A stretch of 64,000 bases of DNA from NCBI RefSeq assembly GCF_900103325.1, contig NZ_FMXM01000003.1, forward strand, positions 545,755-609,754, given 5' to 3'. Position 1 is the first letter of the stretch. Each line of letters begins with the position of its first letter. The stretch is from Mesorhizobium qingshengii. Lineage in GTDB: Bacteria; Pseudomonadota; Alphaproteobacteria; Rhizobiales; Rhizobiaceae. Position numbers and translations under genes: made by a program. Positions 60,192 through 64,000 of this stretch are shown here, in pieces. The notes under the pieces are model-generated. The model saw nothing but the letters and a program-made list of their open reading frames with translations, searched no databases and was not told the origin of the DNA.

Positions 60192-63100
60192 ACGCCATTT
60201 CCTCCTGGTCGATCCGCAACCCGGTTCCGACCATCGTGCTGTTCCTGTCGCTGACGATCGCCGGCCTGTACGGCTTCATGCAGCTGCGCACCAACAACAT
60301 GCCCGACATCGACCAGCCGACGGTTACCGTCACGGTGACGCAGTCGGGCGCGGCTCCAAGCGAGATGGAGGTTCAAGTCGCGCAGGTGATCGAGAATGCC
60401 GTGGCGAGCCTCGAAGGCGTCGACGACGTCTCGACTTCGATCAGCGAAGGCTCTTCGGTTACCACCATCGAGTTCACGCTCGACACAAACTCCGAGACGG
60501 CTGCCAACGACGTCCGCAATGCGGTTTCGGGCGTACAATCCAGCCTGCCGGCGGCTGCCCAGACACCGGTCGTGGCCAAGGTCAACGCGACAGGCAATTC
60601 GGTGCTGACCTACGTGGTCGAGGCGCCGACCATGTCGCCCGACCGGCTGAGCTGGTACATCGACAACGACGTCGCCAAGGCCATGCTCGGCGTCGACGGC
60701 GTCTCCAAGATCACCCGTTCGGGCGGCGTCGACCGGGTCATCCGGGTCGAGCTCGATCCCGATCGGCTTGCCGCGCTCGGCATCAGCGCCGGCGATGTCA
60801 GCCAGACGCTCGCATCCAACAATGTCAACCGGCCGGGCGGCCGCACTGCCATCGGCGGCCAGGAGCAGTCGGTGCGTACGCTCTCCAGCGCCGCGACCGT
60901 CGAGGCGCTGGCCGATACACGCATCGCGCTGACAGGAGCAGGCGACGTCAAACTCTCCGATCTCGGCACGGTGGTCGACAGTTGGGAAAAGCCGCGCCAG
61001 GCGGCCTATCTCGACGGCAGACAGGTCGTCGCCTTCAACATCTACAGGTCCGTCGGGTCGAGCGAGATCGACGTGGTCAAGGCCGTGCGCGCCGCGATCA
61101 CCGAAATCGGCTCCAGGACCACCGCTGCAAAATTCACCGAGGTCACGTCATCATCGGGTTTCGTCCAGGAAAGCTACGATGCCGCGTTTGAAGCGCTCTG
61201 GCTCGGCGCGCTGCTCGCCATCGGCGTCGTCTGGCTGTTCCTGCGCGACATCAGGGCAACGCTGGTATCGGCGGTCGCCATGCCATTGTCGCTGATCCCG
61301 ACCTTCGCGGTGATGGCGGCCTTCAACATCTCGCTCAACAACATCACTCTGCTCGCTCTGTCGCTGGTGGTCGGCATTCTGGTCGACGACGCCATCGTCG
61401 AGATCGAGAACATCGTGCGCCATATGCGCCAGACCGGCAGCAGCGCCTATCAGGCGGCGATCGAGGCCGCCGACGAAATCGGCCTTGCGGTGGTTGCGAC
61501 CACCGCGACCATCGTCGCCGTGTTCCTTCCGGTGGCCTTCATGCCCGGCATTCCCGGAAAATTCTTCTTCAGCTTCGCCGTCGCCGTGTGCGTCTCGGTG
61601 CTGTTCTCGCTGCTGGTCGCGCGCATGCTGACGCCGCTGATGGGCGCCTATCTGGTGCGCGCCGGCGCCCATAGTGAGGACGACATGCCGGCCTGGGTGC
61701 CGACTTATCTCTGGCTGCTGCGCAGCGCGCTCAACCACCGCTGGATCACACTTGTCGCCGGCATTGCCTTCTTCGCCGGCTCAATGGTGCTGGCGACGAA
61801 ACTACCGACCGAATTCATGGCGGCCGCCGATCGCGGCCGTTCGGTGATCTCGGTCGAGCTGCAGCCGGGATCGACCATCGAGCAGACGGCGGCTGTCGTG
61901 CAGGGCATCACCAGCCGCCTCGAGAAGGAGCCGGCGGTCGACAGGGTCTTCGCCACTATCGGCACAGCGGCCACATCGGGCGGCGGACCGAACCGCGGTT
62001 CGACATCGGCCGAGGTGCGCACCGCCACCATAACCGTCAATCTGAAGCCGCGCGCCGAACGCACCGTCAGCCAGCAGGCGTTCGAGGCCGAAGCCTCGCC
62101 GAAGCTTAACGACATCCCCGGGGCCCGCATCCAGTTCGGCGCCGATGGCTTTTCGGGAGCCAAGGTGTCGGTCACGCTGGTCGGCGACGATGGCGAGGCG
62201 CTGCAGAAGACGAGTGACGCGCTGATGGACGAGATGAAATCGATCCCGGGCCTCAGCAATCCAACCTCGACGGCGGCGACCACCAAGCCGGAGCTGATCG
62301 TGCGCCCGGACAGCGCAAAGGCTGCTCAGCTCGGCATCACGCCGACCGAGATCGCCGATACGGTGAAGATCGCCACCCTTGGCGATACCGACACCAGCCT
62401 GCCGAAATTCAATCTCGGCGATCGCCAGGTGTCGATTGTCGTGACACTGCCTGATGGAGCTATCGACGATCCGTCGAAACTGGCTGTCCTGCCGCTGACC
62501 GGCACGAAGGGCGTAGCGCCGCTTGGAGCGGTCGCCGACATCAGCTTCAGCGCCGGGCCCAACAGCATCGCAAGGGTGGATCGCAGCCGCAGCGCCACGA
62601 TCGAGGCGAATCTTTCCGGCATCACGCTCGGCGAAGCGACCGCGGCAATCCGCGCTCTGCCGGTCATGCAGAACTTGCCGGACGGCGTGCACGAATTGGC
62701 GCGCGGCGACGCCGCTCGCATGCAGGAGTTGTTTGCCGGCTTTGCCACCGCGATCGTCGCCGGCATCCTTCTGATGTACCTGACGCTGGTTCTGCTGTTC
62801 CGCAGTTTCGTGCAGCCGGTGACCATTCTGGTCGCGCTGCCGCTGTCGGTCGGCGGCGCGCTCGGCCTGCTTTTGATCACCGGCAAGGCGCTTGGCCTGA
62901 CACCACTGATCGGCCTGCTGATGCTGATGGGTATCGCGGCGAAGAACTCGATCCTGCTCGTCGAATATGCGCTGGTGGCGCAGAAGGAACGTGGCCTGGG
63001 CCGCTTCGAGGCGCTGATCGACGCTGCCCGGAAGCGCGCCAGGCCCATCGTCATGACATCCATCGCCATGGGCGCCGGTATGCTGCCGATCGCGCTTGGC

Positions 63101-63334
63101 ATCGGTGCCGATGCCGAGACGCGGGCGCCAATGGCGATCGCCGTGATCGGCGGGCTGTTGTCCTCGACCATGCTCAGCCTGGTCTACGTGCCGGTGGTCT
63201 ATACCTTCATGGACGACATCCAGCGCTTCCTCGCCCGCCACCTGGGCAGGTTGCTGGTGGAACCACCCGCCGGTGGGCACGCGGCGAGCGCAACTCCAGG
63301 GAAAGATCGACCTGACAATGCCTATCCAGCCTGA
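60188..63334 (+). CDS. RND efflux pump inner-membrane transporter (HAE1-like)
   Basis: A 1048-residue resistance-nodulation-division pump. Twelve membrane helices and two large periplasmic loops are evident. The proton-relay region contains VVGILVDDAIVEIENIVRHM with two aspartates, and the second half has GLLMLMGIAAKNSILLVEYA. No CzcA-type metal signature was noted, so hydrophobic or drug-like substrates are more likely. The N-terminus (NAISSWSIRNPVPTIVLFLS) and length are normal. ATG 60188 overlaps the adaptor stop by 4 bases. Confidence 0.93.
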   Translation: MNAISSWSIRNPVPTIVLFLSLTIAGLYGFMQLRTNNMPDIDQPTVTVTVTQSGAAPSEMEVQVAQVIENAVASLEGVDDVSTSISEGSSVTTIEFTLDTNSETAANDVRNAVSGVQSSLPAAAQTPVVAKVNATGNSVLTYVVEAPTMSPDRLSWYIDNDVAKAMLGVDGVSKITRSGGVDRVIRVELDPDRLAALGISAGDVSQTLASNNVNRPGGRTAIGGQEQSVRTLSSAATVEALADTRIALTGAGDVKLSDLGTVVDSWEKPRQAAYLDGRQVVAFNIYRSVGSSEIDVVKAVRAAITEIGSRTTAAKFTEVTSSSGFVQESYDAAFEALWLGALLAIGVVWLFLRDIRATLVSAVAMPLSLIPTFAVMAAFNISLNNITLLALSLVVGILVDDAIVEIENIVRHMRQTGSSAYQAAIEAADEIGLAVVATTATIVAVFLPVAFMPGIPGKFFFSFAVAVCVSVLFSLLVARMLTPLMGAYLVRAGAHSEDDMPAWVPTYLWLLRSALNHRWITLVAGIAFFAGSMVLATKLPTEFMAAADRGRSVISVELQPGSTIEQTAAVVQGITSRLEKEPAVDRVFATIGTAATSGGGPNRGSTSAEVRTATITVNLKPRAERTVSQQAFEAEASPKLNDIPGARIQFGADGFSGAKVSVTLVGDDGEALQKTSDALMDEMKSIPGLSNPTSTAATTKPELIVRPDSAKAAQLGITPTEIADTVKIATLGDTDTSLPKFNLGDRQVSIVVTLPDGAIDDPSKLAVLPLTGTKGVAPLGAVADISFSAGPNSIARVDRSRSATIEANLSGITLGEATAAIRALPVMQNLPDGVHELARGDAARMQELFAGFATAIVAGILLMYLTLVLLFRSFVQPVTILVALPLSVGGALGLLLITGKALGLTPLIGLLMLMGIAAKNSILLVEYALVAQKERGLGRFEALIDAARKRARPIVMTSIAMGAGMLPIALGIGADAETRAPMAIAVIGGLLSSTMLSLVYVPVVYTFMDDIQRFLARHLGRLLVEPPAGGHAASATPGKDRPDNAYPA

Positions 63335-63382
63335 CCGGTCCCTGCAGTCGGGCGCGGGGCGCCGCTACGCGCCCCGGGCCGC

Positions 63383-63571
63383 AATGCTCGCCTCGCCCTT
63401 CTTCTGGCGGCTTGCATCGGTGTCATGGGCGGCATGATCGCGGCGACGGTGATCGGCGTGTTCCTGGTGCCGCTGCTGTTCGTGACGGTGCGCCGCATCT
63501 TCAAGGGCGGGGCGGCCAGGCAGGATGCCTCGACGGACACCGGGCCGGAGGCAACGATCCATGACAATTGA
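63383..63571 (+). pseudogene. Remnant of a second RND pump (C-terminal end)
   Basis: The frame ending TGA 63569-63571 reads LALLLAACIGVMGGMIAATV then IGVFLVPLLFVTVRRIF and a hydrophilic tail, which is the last membrane helix and cytosolic end of an HAE1-type pump (G-x-M-x-A-T-x-x-x-x-F-x-P-x-F-F-V). There is no full pump upstream in this frame, and the intact pump before it ends normally at 63334. It is therefore a leftover, or a recombination scar, between pump and outer-membrane factor. It overlaps the start of the next gene. Confidence 0.7.
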
Positions 63572-64000
63572 GGGTAAGGGTATGACGGGTGATGATATCG
63601 CCACCAGGCGGGCCTCGGCACAGATCAGGAGCGCACCGGCAAGACGCGCTGTCGGGGCGCGGCTGATCGTCGTGACGCTGACGGCAACGGCGCTCGCCGG
63701 CTGCGTCGTCGGCCCGGACTACCAGAAGCCATTCCTGGCGATGCCGGCAAGCTGGAGCGGTCACAACAAGGCCACGCCGGCCAAGCCGGCACAATTGTCG
63801 AAATGGTGGCAGCGGCTGCGCGATCCCGAGCTGAACACGCTCGTCGACGAGGCGGTTGCCGGGAATCTCGACGTCGCCACGGCGAAGGCCAAGATCCGCG
63901 AGGCGCGCGCCAGCTATCGCCAGAGCAGCGGGGCCCTGTTCCCGTCGGTCGACGGCTCCGGCTCGGTCACCCGCAACAAGTCGGCCGCGACCACGTCGGG
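63561..64000 (+). CDS. NodT-type outer-membrane efflux factor, N-terminal part (runs off the right edge)
   Basis: At least 146 residues of an outer-membrane channel lipoprotein. A signal peptide with lipobox (ATALAGC) is followed by VVGPDYQKPFLAMPASW and the first coiled-coil region WWQRLRDPELNTLVDEAVAG, both typical of OprM/NodT proteins. ATG 63561 has GGAGG 9 bases upstream; ATG 63582, preceded by GAGGGTAAGGG, is equally possible. It completes the tripartite pump with the adaptor and RND gene. Confidence 0.86.
   Translation, partial: MTIEGKGMTGDDIATRRASAQIRSAPARRAVGARLIVVTLTATALAGCVVGPDYQKPFLAMPASWSGHNKATPAKPAQLSKWWQRLRDPELNTLVDEAVAGNLDVATAKAKIREARASYRQSSGALFPSVDGSGSVTRNKSAATTS

Overview
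The window looks like chromosomal DNA of a high-GC alphaproteobacterium of the order Hyphomicrobiales, most likely Mesorhizobium or a close relative. This rests on gene order (tal/priA next to an F1-only atpHAGDC operon; leuS-lptE), on an ATP synthase beta subunit with an Ala/Lys/Pro-rich N-terminal extension, on SDHAF4-, Usg-, TadG- and Omp25-type proteins, and on intergenic palindromes of rhizobial type. The species is an inference; no database was searched. No tRNA, rRNA, CRISPR array, insertion sequence or prophage was recognised.

Layout. 0-7.6 kb: the start of an AraC regulator divergent from a PhyH dioxygenase; rsmB-htpX; an SDHAF4-like protein; a HAD hydrolase; a transglutaminase; a TadG-like von Willebrand A protein. 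7.6-24.7 kb: mainly housekeeping, with a 23-codon micro-ORF behind a perfect Shine-Dalgarno, cfa, a MOSC protein, acs, usg, two aldo/keto reductases, an MFS/LysR divergent pair, the PLP-homeostasis protein, leuS-lptE, a soluble FtsK-type translocase and a small transaldolase. 24.7-33.7 kb: priA, a racemase, a small membrane protein and the F1 operon, whose last gap (atpD-atpC) carries a large inverted repeat. 33.7-37.2 kb: hexuronate catabolism (fructuronate reductase divergent from uxaC-kdgF). 37.0-40.2 kb: a block (Omp25-like porin, periplasmic cupin, AraC regulator) flanked by direct copies of the kdgF 3' end and of a structured element that looks like a small RNA. 40-46 kb: a GT9 glycosyltransferase, a coniferyl-type aldehyde dehydrogenase, a sulfotransferase coupled to recQ. 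46-50.7 kb: an AT-rich stretch, two unrecognised genes, a NarL-type two-component system and two tandem secreted low-complexity proteins. 50.9-57.8 kb: one minus-strand operon in which an OmpR-type regulator and kinase precede an HlyD adaptor, an RbbA/YhiH-type double ABC-permease fusion and a second ABC-2 permease. 58-64 kb: a Spy/CpxP-like periplasmic protein, then an RND adaptor and pump, a remnant of another RND pump, and a NodT-type outer-membrane factor cut by the window end.

The most unusual observations are: an HtpX protease whose zinc motif reads HELAD instead of HExxH; the highly optimised 23-codon micro-ORF; the duplicated kdgF/structured-RNA flanks; the repeat inserted before atpC with loss of an obvious ribosome-binding site; and the tandem low-complexity proteins with a 27-nt in-frame repeat.
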